Source of the DNA: Uranotaenia lowii | Taxonomy: Eukaryota > Arthropoda > Insecta > Diptera > Culicidae | Assembly: GCF_029784155.1 (NCBI RefSeq) | Contig: NC_073693.1 | Span: forward strand, 229,515,621 to 229,579,620 | DNA length: 64,000 nucleotides | Reading direction: 5' to 3' | In this document: one piece after another, positions 1 to 10,886 of the stretch | Layout: every line of letters starts with the position of its first letter | Numbering within the stretch: position 1 is the stretch's first letter | Program-made: the position numbers and the translations under genes | Notes under the pieces: generated by a model | Told to the model about the DNA's origin: nothing | Seen by the model: the letters and a program-made list of their open reading frames with translations, nothing else | Databases searched by the model: none

Positions 1-673
1 ATCGCAGGAAAAAATGGATCGCAGCAAGCCGAGCGCAGGAAAAATACATTTCTGAAGACCGCATAAGGGCCAAATAAAACACATCAGAGCTGATTTCTCC
101 CTATTCGTTCGAGGCTCAATTAATGTATTTGTGATATTTTCAAGGGTCAAAATTATTTCTAACTTCCACACACTCCTCATAATAAGCACTTCCTCTAACA
201 ACCCCAGACTTCCACACGAGAATAAAGTTTAAATTCAACACGCTCGATTTTATTTAACCATTTATGGTTATAGAATAACCATTTTATGGTTTTTGCTAAA
301 AAACTATCAATATGGTTATTTTTTAAGAATTTTACAATGAAGAAATTTAACCATTTTGGAAGTTTTCGTGCATTAACCATAAAACGGTTGAAAAGATTGA
401 AGTTTTTTCATCGCCATTTTGAGAGTTACGTGCGAATGCGTTTCGCGAAATCTTTTTTTTCGCACTGATAGAATAGAATTCCGAAGAAATCTGTACCTGT
501 GATTCGGGTGTGCGTGGAGAAATTCTGAAAGGTAATTGTTTTATCACAAACTTTTCCAATAATAACCAAATCTAAAAATAAATATAAAATAAAAAATTGC
601 AGTGCACTAGTTGGAAGAATCCGCAACAGTCCTGATTCAGATCCGGTGAAACTTAAACGTAACGTCTTGCTCG

Positions 674-2156
674 TAGGGTGGTCGGATTTACCGGTTTTTT
701 CAAATCCGGTATTTCGGTATTTGTAATTTATAAAACCGATAAAACCGGTAAAACCGGTATTTTTTAAATAACATCGAATTCATGAAAGGGTTTCGGCTAA
801 TTGCAGTAATAATGGCATAAAATGCTCAGAATTTATAACGTAATTGATTTAGCAACATTTCCGATGGAAAAATGGTATTGTGCCTTTAAATTTTCCCTTT
901 GTCGTAAATCTATCATCATCCAAATGATAATCATAATATTTCTCATCTGCATTTTATTATTATAATTTTTCTGTAAGGTTGCGGAAATTCTAGAAGTTTC
1001 AAATTATTTTCAACGAGATTTTGTCCTATACTCTGTATAACAGTATTCATATTTAAGAACAGATTTCACAGATTTAGTTAAAGTTTGTATAGTCTTTCAT
1101 GAAATTGGTATACGAAAAGATTTTTCGTTGAAACAATGACTTAACTAATTAATAAACAAAACTCAAAACACTGCCACAAAGTTTTGGTTAACTCACAGAA
1201 TTACAGATTATTGTTATCTAAAAGACGGATGTTTTTCCCGCCACCTCGATCGTGATCGCATTAAGTTTGTATTCCCAAAAATAAAACGAACAAATTGAAA
1301 TAAAAATCTATCAAAATTAAAAACCACTCAAAATTCAGCAAACAATATAGTTGTTTGGATCTGATCCATACGCTCTTGGTTGCGTTAATACTGTTTCTAA
1401 TTTATAAAAACTTTGTTACTGCTTTGTCTGGAACAAGAAAATGCTTCAACAGCGTTAAAAATAAAAACCATCAATTACCTTGAAAATATTGATAAGAAAA
1501 TTTTTCAAACAGTCTAACATGTGTTTGAATGCTGACTCAGTTGAAACATTTTATGATTTGAAACAAACTAGATAATTTTTAATCAGTTTTCAATAATTTT
1601 AATTTTAAATTGCAAGTTTGTTTAAGTTCGACACCGCTTAGAACGATTGTGATGAACTTGGGCTGTTTATAGATAAAAACATTTTCGTTTTTTTTTTAAT
1701 TCAAAAAAATATCAATGAAAAATTCAGTTATTATTGTGAAGCAATATTACGTTTCTTGTAGCTGTATCCCTATTTTTAGTCATTGTACACGTGTACAGTC
1801 TTTAAATGTTGTGGTGCGTTAGTTAGTTAGCTGAACTGAAATGTGTGAAGTTTCATGATAAAGCTTTAATTTAAAAAGTTACATCGACAAGTTTTAGCAA
1901 TAATCAAATCTCACATACACCTTGCAGTAAGGTTGATTGAGCTTGGATTTTGAAGCTTGAACAAAATTTGAGTATGCGTACTCCTAAATATTTGGTAAAA
2001 AAACACTTAGTCTTGTCAATTTTAGAACAGAAAATGATGAAAAATTTACCGGAAATACCGGTTTTTTACCGTCCCAAAAGTCGGTATTCCGGTATTGAGA
2101 AAATCGACGGTTTTACCGGTTTTACCGGTTTCGGTAAAACCGGTTAGACCACCCTA
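674..2156. mobile_element. Non-autonomous hAT-type element (1.48 kb)
   Basis: The left end begins TAGGGTGGTC and the right end finishes GACCACCCTA, a perfect 10-bp terminal inverted repeat. Both subterminal regions are full of ACCGGT and CCGGTATT motifs in both orientations. The flanks are CTTGCTCG (666-673) and CTTGCGCG (2157-2164), an 8-bp target duplication with one mismatch, as expected for hAT transposases. The interior is AT-rich with no long open frame, so the copy is non-autonomous. It split the older TIR element around it. Confidence 0.85.
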
Positions 2157-2164
2157 CTTGCGCG

Positions 2165-2930
2165 GGAGTACTTATTACCGGAACGAGCGCACCTATTGCC
2201 ACAAAAAATGATCATCCCGATCGTTCTCCTTAACATTCGGATGGAGCTGGGGCGAGTCGGACAGCTCAAAAAGCTCCCATCGACCGTAGTGGAATTGCGT
2301 CAACATATAGCCTGTGCTGCAGCTGCCTCAAAAGGATCATCCCAGGTGCATTTAGCGCTAAGAAGCAGAAAAGCGAACAGGTAACTACTTTGACGGACAA
2401 TGATCCTGTTCTTATTCGCAACAAATAAAACATGTCAATTAATTTTTTGCCATATCCGGCAGTGTAAACCGGTCAAAAATAAAGGAATACGCCATCCAGA
2501 AAAGCTCCCGTCGGATCAGATCAGTTCCGTGACACAGCGGATGGTCCGCATCAAGTCGGATGCGAACAAGATCGTCCGAAAACCGCTGCCCAAGAATCGG
2601 GAAACAAAGTTTAGGAAACAGGAATTCTCATTGCCGATTAGCGGAGAGTCGGGCGGGACCAGATGGGCATGAAATCGAACTTTATGAAGACGGGAGTGTC
2701 GTTGAAATATGAGAAGGTGGAACATGGTCGACTCATTCTGGTGCTCCAGCAACGGGGCAAATATATCGCTGATAAGGAGGCGATGCTCACATGGCGGTCA
2801 GGCTAGGATTGCCTATAAGCGTAGATCGGTTTTCTTAAGCTGACCGAGGGTGTGGACGCGACGCTGAAAATGGTAGAACCCTGAATCATTTGGGACCACC
2901 CGAATAATGTCACTTTCGGGAGGTGACTTT
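2165..2930 (+). pseudogene. GC-richer, exon-like remnant of unknown origin
   Basis: This stretch is visibly richer in G and C than its surroundings and carries several short open frames on the plus strand, for example 2196-2381, 2400-2669 and 2669-2806. The last encodes a 45-residue basic peptide that overlaps the end of the preceding frame. I do not recognise any of these products. A GGTAACTA at about 2380 could be a splice donor. The stretch lies inside the outer TIR element, so it may be a decayed transposase or a captured host exon; the sequence does not decide between them. Confidence 0.25.
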
Positions 2931-3557
2931 TAAACTTCAAAACAAATGAAAAACATCAAAATAAATAATACCGGAAACAAGCATATTAAACCAACAAGAT
3001 AGAAAATATAAAAATTTAAAAACTAGTAAGTTTCAATTTGAAAATTTTACACATTTTCCAAAATGCTTTCCGAATTACGGTTAAAAAATAACCATTTTCC
3101 TACTTCTAAGGTGCTACTCATTACGGTTGAAAATTAACCATATTTGAACTTCTCACCGATAAGTCATTTTATGGGTTCTCGAAGAGAAGTCATTAAATGA
3201 CATAACGCGGAAAAAGATCGATTATGGTTATTTTTAAAATCGAATAATAGAAATAATAGATCGATTATGGTTATTTTTAAAACATAAATGGTTAATTTAA
3301 TCCGAGCGTGAATGTTAAAACACTCCGTTTCTGCAAATACCGATTTGCAATTCTTTTTATGAAAGAAAAAAACAATTATTTGCCTCTAAATTTACGGAAA
3401 CTCCGGTGGACTTTTTGCACATCATTCCAACTTTCACTTTAAGCCATTTCTAGTTAAATCCCGACTGTTTTACGTACTGGAATTGAATTTTTTTTTAATT
3501 TGCGCGAATCGATAGAAAAACGCGTGCAATTAGCAAAAGTCATTGCCTACTCTTTCT

Positions 3558-3680
3558 GAATCAAAACAATCGAAGATTCCCTCTAATTCAGCCACGGTGA
3601 TTAAAAGGGAATCTTTCGATTGTTTTGACTCATTAAAATTAGGTATTCAACCGAATGGGTTCCCTACACATATTAGAGCA
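3558..3680. repeat. Imperfect palindromic short element, PLE-associated
   Basis: The left arm starts GAATCAAAACAATCGAA and the right arm ends TTCGATTGTTTTGACTC at 3631. The right arm lacks the innermost ~11 bases. A tail related to TATTCAACCAAGTAGGCTC runs to about 3680. The same arm-plus-tail unit occurs as a perfect palindrome at 53412-53538, and single arms lie at 3932-3974, at about 54553 and at about 57900 beside the two PLEs. Confidence 0.6.
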
Positions 3681-3689
3681 CTTTAGAGT

Positions 3690-4086
3690 TGATCGGGTGC
3701 GGCCATCTTGGATTTAATGATGGCATTTGAAAGCGAAATTCGACTTCTTCTGGTGCAGCTTTTTCACCCTTTACCAATATTTTGAAAGTTCCATACGATT
3801 TTAGTGATTTACAGCATTTTAAAGTTCAGCGGAAGCCGCCAGCTTGGATTTCGAGATGGCGTCAGATAGCGAAATTAGATTTTTCCCCTTCTATTGTGTG
3901 TAGTGAGCAAACTTGGTTTAGAATTTATACTGAATCAAAGAAATCGAAAGATTCCCTTTAACTCAACCACGGAATAAGATTTTTTCTAGTTTAGTTCTTT
4001 CACTCAATACCCATATGGGGGTCTCATGCGATTTTAAGTCATTTACATTGTTTTATATTGAGTTTTGGATTAATCACCGTGATTGT
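3690..4086 (+). repeat. ~135-bp hairpin satellite, forward orientation (left part)
   Basis: Degenerate units contain an inverted core (GCCATCTTG ... CAAGATGGC), then GCGAAATTCGACTTCT and a CAATACCCATAT ... TTTACAGTATTTTAAAGTTCAG segment. The same unit makes up the two large arrays near 37.2-37.95 kb and 39.6-40.4 kb, where spacing between hairpin cores is 132-138 bp. The array is interrupted by PLE-1 and resumes at 5383. A single palindrome arm sits inside it at 3932-3974. Confidence 0.7.
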
Positions 4087-4122
4087 GTTCTTCGAAATTG
4101 TCGACGTTTTTCGGTGAGTTTT

Positions 4123-5215
4123 CAGTGGTGTCATCTATCGCTCTGGAACGGATTGAACAGGCAGCACTCGTTGAACTTCAAATGAAGGGTTTCTCTAGGT
4201 GTTCTTCAAACGGTATGTGGACGACTGCTTGGTTGCTGCAAAGAGTGATGAACAAAACTAAATCGTCCGTACATTCAATGGGTTTCATCAAAGGCTGCAG
4301 TTTACAATCGAACACGAGGTAAATGGTGAAATAAAATTCTTGGATACAATTTTACGCCGAGAAACGAACACGATATTAACGGAATGGTTCCCCAAAGACG
4401 AGAAAGGTAGATATTTAGATTTTAACTCCGTTAGCCCTTTTTTACATAAAAAAATACAATAATCACATTGGTGGACAGAGCAATTAGGCTCACTCACACA
4501 AGATACAGGGAAAAAACACTCAAAACAGTTAATAACTCATTAAAAATTAATAACTACCCCTCACATCTTGTAAGAAGTGTAATTAAAGAACGAACACACA
4601 AATTATACAATAGCTTAAGCGTGTCCAGTAAGAGTATGAATAATTTTGTAACCATTCCGTACTGTGCTGGTTTCGGAGAAAAATTGTCTAGATACTTAAA
4701 ACAATTTGATATCAAAGTCGCTTTTCAGCCTTTAGACAAGGTCAAAAATATGATTTTCACAAAAACCAAGGACAAGATTCCGAAGAACAAAAACATAAAT
4801 GTTGTTTACGAAATAACATGAGGAGGATGTAGTAAATCATATGTAGGAGAAACGAACCAGTTTTTAGAAAAGCGTTTAAAGCAACACAAGACAAATGTAT
4901 CTACAAAACAAATAAGTATAGGTCTAAATAGCACAGCACTGTCTAGAAACTGGGCACATTTTTGATTTTGAAAATACCAAAATCTTGGAAAGAGTTACTG
5001 GATACAATGCTAGAATAACTGCCGAAACATTTTATATCAAATTGAGAGGTGAAGATAATGTCGTTAATAGGCAGAGAGACTCGTTAAATTTAAAGACCGC
5101 TTACGACCCCATAATCGCAAAATTGACTCAGACACTGACAAACAAATGTAAACGCAAAACAAAACAAACTGTACAAAATCAAAATAGTTCAGACGATGGC
5201 CAGTCAATTGTAAGT
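4123..5215 (+). pseudogene. PLE-1 reverse transcriptase/GIY-YIG endonuclease remnant
   Basis: PLE proteins join a telomerase-related reverse transcriptase to a GIY-YIG endonuclease. Here the frame starts just past the SMGSPLSP motif (SSIALERIEQAAL is visible), and the catalytic YVDD is still encoded at 4214-4225 but in a shifted frame. IKFLDTILRRE and TEWFPKDEKGRYLD follow. After more frameshifts the linker is open (4468-4818) up to an in-frame TGA. The GIY-YIG region (VGETNQFLEKRLKQHK) spans about 4840-4900, and the lysine-rich C-terminus is open at 4985-5215. Loss of the fingers domain and several frameshifts mean no functional product. Homology to PLE-2 (54.6-57.7 kb) is clear over the whole length. 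Confidence 0.85.
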
Positions 5216-5272
5216 TAAAATTAAAAATTTAGATTTAAAGTTTAATGTTAAAAAGTAAAATATAATTTTAGT

Positions 5273-5319
5273 GTCCACTGAGGAGGAGCGAATGCCAAAG
5301 TAGCTCGAAACGTATGGAC
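5273..5319 (+). ncRNA. Hammerhead-ribozyme-like motif in PLE-1 3' region
   Basis: The motif reads as a type I hammerhead. GTCCA pairs with TGGAC (stem I), CTGA-G-GA is the first core box with the variable position 7 as G, a GAGC/GCTC stem II with a 13-nt loop follows, then GAAAC and a GTA cleavage triplet. Stem III is reduced to the palindrome ACGT, as in hammerheads that work as dimers. One extra G lies between the core box and stem II, which departs from the textbook core. Hammerheads are known in PLEs; activity here is unproven. Confidence 0.45.
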
Positions 5320-5382
5320 CACTGGTAAATCTGTTTTATTATTATTAAAACTCACCGAAAAACGTCGACAATTTCGAAGAAC

Positions 5383-5994
5383 AATTGTTTTAAATTTAAG
5401 CGGAAGCCGCCATCTTAGATTTGAAGATGGCACCAGATAACAAAATTCGACATTCAATCATGGTATCATTTCATCGGACTTTCACAACCAATGCCTTATT
5501 AATTTCTTTAAAAAAAGTCTGTCCTCATTTACTGTACAAGTTCAAGACAACTCAGAAATGAAAAACTCATCCTAATTGTGTAATTGGTTGGCTTGTGAGT
5601 GAAACTTCGTATTTTAGCTATTTATATGGCTCATACAAAACCGTTATGAAACTAATAAGCTGTTTATCTGACCATTATAAAGTAATTAAGCATTGAATTG
5701 ACTAACACCATGTTGGTTGATAAATCGAAGGGCATAGAATAACGCCATGTTGATGGATTTACAATGTCAAGTATTTGAAAATATTTTTAAGACCATTTTC
5801 AATCATTTTTTTTAATGTTTGCGATGTCATTATGGCATGTTTTTCAATTATATTTATTGAAAAATATTTTTCGCGGAACATTAATAATTTAATTGAATGT
5901 AAAATTTTCATCGATATTTGCTTATTTTAAAGCTGTATAGATTTAAAAAATATTGTTCAATCATTGCTTTTTTTTTAATTATTTTACCAGATCA
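5383..5994 (+). repeat. Satellite remainder plus repeat flank shared with 36.7-37.2 kb
   Basis: One more satellite hairpin (about 5402-5450) is followed by sequence that matches, in reverse complement, the stretch at about 36,900-37,190. Shared landmarks are AAGTCTGTCCTCATTTA, AATTGGTTGGCTTGTGAG and two CCATGTTG blocks. The satellite and its flank therefore form one larger dispersed repeat present twice in the window. The copy runs into the assembly gap. Confidence 0.6.
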
Positions 5995-6494
5995 NNNNNN
6001 NNNNNNNNNNNNNNNNNNNNNNNNNNNNNNNNNNNNNNNNNNNNNNNNNNNNNNNNNNNNNNNNNNNNNNNNNNNNNNNNNNNNNNNNNNNNNNNNNNNN
6101 NNNNNNNNNNNNNNNNNNNNNNNNNNNNNNNNNNNNNNNNNNNNNNNNNNNNNNNNNNNNNNNNNNNNNNNNNNNNNNNNNNNNNNNNNNNNNNNNNNNN
6201 NNNNNNNNNNNNNNNNNNNNNNNNNNNNNNNNNNNNNNNNNNNNNNNNNNNNNNNNNNNNNNNNNNNNNNNNNNNNNNNNNNNNNNNNNNNNNNNNNNNN
6301 NNNNNNNNNNNNNNNNNNNNNNNNNNNNNNNNNNNNNNNNNNNNNNNNNNNNNNNNNNNNNNNNNNNNNNNNNNNNNNNNNNNNNNNNNNNNNNNNNNNN
6401 NNNNNNNNNNNNNNNNNNNNNNNNNNNNNNNNNNNNNNNNNNNNNNNNNNNNNNNNNNNNNNNNNNNNNNNNNNNNNNNNNNNNNNNNNNNNNN
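5995..6494. other. Assembly gap (exactly 500 N)
   Basis: The run of N is exactly 500 long, as is the only other gap in the window (47080-47579), so both are placeholders of unknown true length. Open frames that appear to cross it have no meaning. The gap abuts a 7-bp tandem repeat on its right side, the likely cause of the break. Confidence 0.95.
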
Positions 6495-6846
6495 TGAGAT
6501 GAGAGATGAGAGATGAGAGATGAGAGATGAGAGATGAGAGATGAGAGATGAGAGATGAGAGATGAGAGATGAGAGATGAGAGATGAGAGATGAGAGATGA
6601 GAGATGAGAGATGAGAGATGAGAGATGAGAGATGAGAGATGAGAGATGAGACATGAGACATGAGACATGAGACATGAGACATGAGAGATGAGAGATGAGA
6701 GATGAGAGATGAGAGATGAGAGATGAGAGATGAGAGATGAGAGATGAGAGATGAGAGATGAGAGATGAGAGATGAGAGATGAGAGATGAGAGATGAGAGA
6801 TGAGAGATGAGAGATGAGAGATGAGAGATGAGAGATGAGAGATGAT
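6495..6846. repeat. 7-bp minisatellite (GAGATGA)n
   Basis: About 50 head-to-tail copies of a 7-bp unit (TGAGAGA in another phase) run from the gap edge to about 6846. A short block near 6650-6685 uses the variant unit GACATGA several times in a row, which shows local spread of a single-base variant. All reading frames through the array are open because the unit has no stop in several phases, producing spurious SHLSSLI-type frames on the minus strand. The true array may extend far into the gap. Confidence 0.95.
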
Positions 6847-9266
6847 AGAAGGATGAAAAGTGTAGGAAAGAGAAAAAATAGAAAGGGAAGTGGAGTGAAA
6901 TGTGAATGCTTTGAACAATTTAAAATTTGATAACAATTAACATATTCTTTTTTTCTCTTTTTATTTTACAGGTAACGCTTGGACCTTCATTCTCCAGTAA
7001 ACATCAAAGTCTAATTTCTAGAGGAGCTGCGAGTTTGTTGGTTTTATTCTCGTTCCCAATTTACAGAAATAAAGTTATATTCAAAATTGATTTTTACTCA
7101 TTAGAATTGACACATCTGATTTTTTGGCGTATTTAGCCTAGAAAGAGTTTATCCACATTCATAAAACAAAAAATTATTATTTCCTCATCATTCAGTCTCT
7201 TTAGTCCCTTTTTGTAGCTCTCAACTTATGCAGCTCAACTTTTTACTCCATTTTTAAACATAACATGTTTCAACAAAGTTCAGCTCCATTTTTACAAAGT
7301 ACAATGTTCCCTAAAATAGCTTCAAACAGTTTTCACAAGAGATGCAAAATATTGACTATGAAAACATTTTAACGTTGGGTGTTTCAGCTATTTTCGTAGC
7401 TAGGGTTCCGAAATAGAAACAAAAAAAAAACACCCAGAGGAGAGGAAAAATTGTCCCCATAAAAGTTTCAGCTCGGTGCAAAATTGTTTTATTTTTGGGA
7501 ATGAGATTTTTTCCCTTTTTCCTAGCTGATCCGGGGTAGTTTTCCGATATAAGAGGCTAAATATGGGGAAAAACACTTGCCACTATTATCCTGTTTGGGG
7601 GAAACCATCCTTTTTATCAGGATCAGGATCGCTTTGTTCGTGAACACGATGGCTGGATGGTCGCTTACCATGGGGGCTCTGAAATGAGATACTAAATCTG
7701 TTTGAACCTAGTTGGATGGAGCGTTTGTTAAATCTTTGGATTTTAAAAGGGAAAAAATAAAAAAAGGGAAAACATAAATAAAGTTCGTATCAAAACATGC
7801 TTGAGACTACTTAAACAAGATAAGAACTAAATTCACGGATTTAGTCAGATTTTTCTTAAAATTACAAAAACTGTTGATCAAAGTTCACCGAACACCGCAG
7901 CAAAATTTTAAGCATTCTCCACTCCAAACGATTTACAATTTCCCGAGAACGGTTTTAGTATCAACGTTTTAACCCTATAATACTTTCAGCGGAGCCGGAG
8001 CTGAAGCTGTTTCCATGTTGGTCGGGATTCTCTTTGATCTTGGCACAGCTGAGCGAAATCGTGGCCGCTAACCAGCTTTTCTGGCGAAAGAAAACAATCC
8101 TCAAAACGTGGGCTCACATATCTTTCCCGGTAGGAAACTTTGCGCGAGACAAAAGGTGTCATCGCCGGGTAAACTCTTAAATATTGGGAAAATGTTAGGC
8201 AAACGGAGCCTTGGCAGAGACATGACAAACGGAATAACTTTCTGGGCGATGAAATGGGGAAATCTAGAAAATTTACGATGTTTGCGACAGGTGGGAAATC
8301 GAGCTAACGTCCAATTTAATTAAATCTTAAGCTACTTGAAGGTCTTCGTTATGCCCAAAAAAACTTACTCTCTGTTCTGTTACTATTCTATTTCTTTTAT
8401 GCTTTTTTTTCTCTGTTTATATTCCGGTTCCATCCCGTTTCTATTCTTTTTCTTTTAAGTTTTTGTTCTGTTTGAGTCGTGTTTAAGTTCCAATTATTTC
8501 CCTGTTCCGTTTATATTGTATTCCTTTTCAATTTCAATTCTGTTTCTATTCTGTTTTTTTTCTGTTCTTAGTTCTAAGTGTTTTTCTTGTTTTTTCTTTA
8601 CCATAACAATGTAATCTGGAGCTTTCGTTCTTGCCGTCCAAAACTTTTCAGAACCTGTTAAACGATGAAGCTTTTCAAGACCCGAAACAAAAGGCTTTCG
8701 AGTAGCTTGTCATGAAAATTCATACATTTCAACTTTGCTCCCAACAACGAAAGCTTTGCTTTTTTGACAAGTGACTCCTGAAAGTAGACAAGGCATATAT
8801 GAGCAACGACGGTAGCAGCAGCACTCTGCCATGGCATGGGGCAGATTTTCTCCAAACAAAAGCCATACAAACAAGAAAATTCATGACAGCCAAGCGGCAA
8901 TGACAGCAACCTATTTAGCAAGTCAACCGAGCCCCTATCTCATAAAATACAAAATGAGCCTCACACATGTAGGTATGTACCCACTCAGGAGTTTATGGGA
9001 ATGAGGGGATGTGTTAGGAAGTTGTGTTTGTGACGTCGAATGTAATTATAATGAGTTTCCGAATTAAGCTAAATACTTTGCGGAAGAGAGGCTCTAAGAT
9101 ATGCTTGTTTTTCAGGCTAAAACTTGGGAGCATGAATATTCAATATTCAAATGAAAGACAGCAGCAGCAATTTGGCAAACCAAAAACGTTGCTACCCAAT
9201 GGAAAATTTTCCCCATTACCGTAAGGAGATAACAATCCTTTCTTCAATTCTTGTTTTCTGGTTCTT
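6847..9266. other. No gene recognised; pyrimidine-rich tract near 8.4-8.6 kb
   Basis: I see no convincing coding region or element ends here. A pyrimidine tract followed by CAG at about 6950-6971 looks like a splice acceptor but leads into no recognisable exon. A T/C-rich, TTCTGTT-like low-complexity tract covers about 8365-8600. Two GC-richer patches (about 7980-8290 and 8640-8930) have short overlapping frames on both strands and could be conserved non-coding DNA. Confidence 0.5.
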
Positions 9267-9270
9267 TTAA

Positions 9271-10004
9271 GGGGGGTAGGTAGGGTCTAACGGGTATAAA
9301 AAAACACCATTTTCATGATTTTTTTCTGGAGCTATCGTTCAAACAAATGTATTCAAATTTTTTGCATTATACAAAGCATTATTAAAAGAACATTTAGTAA
9401 TTTTTTCGTAGAAAAATATTGAAAAATGAGCCGGTGACGGAGCATTTTCGAGGATGCCTTTTAGAAAACAGGATTTGCGGTGGACACTGTATCTCAGCAC
9501 AGAATCATCTGAAGTCAAAAAAAACAGAGCAAAATATTTTTAATAGATGGTTTTCAAGACCCCAACGTTTTTATTTAACTTAAAAATATTTTTATGAATT
9601 TTTTGTGGCTGTTTGAAGTAAAAACTACGATTTTTCGCTTAAAAAACCGCCATTTTTCACCTGTAAAATCTCCCCAAAGTAAAAAAATCAAAAAAGAAAA
9701 ACGTTGGGGTCTGGTATTTTATATATAGAAAATATGTTCCAAATTTGAAAAGAATCGGATAAGTAGTCTTCAAATGACGATGTCCACGGACTTTAAAAAT
9801 GTGCTTTCGAGAAAAACGCGTTTAAAGTTTCTGCTCTTGCTTTCTTGCAGTATTAGATAGGAGGAGATAAAGGCCTATAACTTCTACAGTTTTGCTTCAA
9901 TTGACTTCAAAATTTGACACAACATTCTTGAAATGTTTTACAATAAGAAAATAAAAAAATAAAAAAATCGATTTTTTGAAAATGTTAGACCCTACCCCCC
10001 CCCC
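9271..10004 (+). mobile_element. TTAA-type non-autonomous TIR element, copy 1
   Basis: The ends are inverted repeats: a G-run followed by TAGGGTCTAAC on the left (with a small TAGG duplication) and GTTAGACCCTA plus a C-run on the right. Perfect TTAA flanks sit at 9267-9270 and 10005-10008, the target preference of piggyBac-type transposases and some mosquito MITEs. No long frame is present. A second copy lies in the opposite orientation at 13492-14229 and matches over its full length. Confidence 0.85.
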
Positions 10005-10008
10005 TTAA

Positions 10009-10884
10009 GTGCCACATCACATTGGACTTTTTCGCTTTGCTCTGAGACAAATGATTCAAATAAAATTAGTTTTTAATCATCTAGAGTTTGGTGCCATCGC
10101 TGTCCTCCCATGCATGTAAATTAGTTTTCAAATGCTGAAAAAATCAACCAGATGCATTAGTAAGCAGAAGATAGCAAAAAAGCAATTAGCTCAAAAATGT
10201 TTCCAAAAATCTAGCAAAACATTATTAATGTAAGCTGAACATTCTACAAAAAAAACGTTAGAGCTTTATTTCATCATTAAAAAACAAAATAAACTTGATT
10301 TGGGGTAATCTTGGGAAAATTTCCAAAGGCTGGTGAAATATTAATAACTTTATGAATTTTAACTTTTTATGCACAAAGTCGATTTTTTAAGCATTTGATT
10401 GGTTGAAGTGCGTTTCTTTGAAAAGGTGCATTGTGCCAAGCAATTTAGCACCCTATTCTGGCATTTGATAGCTGATTATAAAATCTAAAGGTTTTTTTAA
10501 AGGAATTAAAAAAATATAGCTGGATTATGAGTTCTTAATTTTTTTTATCAATTTAAAACTTCATTCTGAAGAAGTTTATTTATTCCTTCTCAAAATTCTA
10601 TTAAAAATTTTCAATACTTTGCCAGTAACTCTTACGGCTATTTATAGTTAATTTAAATACCTAAATTTTAAAATTTTCCTCACACTTTGTCAATTTTTGC
10701 AAAAATAATTAAAAATCGGAATGGTTGAAAAGATTGTTTTTCACATTTTTACAAATCATACGACGACTTCGACTTTTCTAACATCACGAATCCTCTATCT
10801 TAATATTCATTGAAATGTATTGAATTTGACTGTCTCGACCGCTTTTGATGCAAAGAAAATTAAGACCTTTGGGTTTAGATCAAT
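10009..10884. other. No gene recognised
   Basis: AT-rich sequence between two TIR elements. I see no coding signal, RNA gene or clear element ends in it. Confidence 0.5.
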
Positions 10885-10886
10885 TA

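Larger units (their letters stand above)
226..3325. mobile_element. Degenerate TIR element, outer copy
   Basis: The two ends are imperfect inverted repeats of roughly 40 bp. The left end (about 226-265) carries CACGCTCG followed by TTAACCATTTATGG-like sequence, and the right end (about 3285-3325) carries the reverse complement. Both arms are crowded with short AACCAT/ATGGTT motifs in both orientations, which resembles subterminal transposase-binding repeats. The interior holds a younger hAT-type element and a GC-richer stretch. No transposase was recognised and no clean target duplication was found, so the superfamily is unknown and the exact ends are approximate. Confidence 0.4.
4087..5382 (+). 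mobile_element. Penelope-like element PLE-1, 5'-truncated, inverted 5' tip
   Basis: The element begins with a 36-bp sequence (4087-4122) that is the exact reverse complement of its own 3' end (5347-5382). Directly after this tip the coding frame starts in the middle of the reverse transcriptase. Downstream come the linker, a GIY-YIG-like region, the C-terminal basic tail, an untranslated region and a hammerhead-like motif at 5273-5319. An inverted copy of the 3' end at the 5' boundary is a known PLE trait. The insertion interrupts the hairpin satellite, which continues on both sides. Confidence 0.85.

Noticed and set aside
5918..6936. Long open frames over the first gap and minisatellite
   Set aside because: They consist of undetermined bases plus a translated 7-bp repeat; there is no coding evidence.
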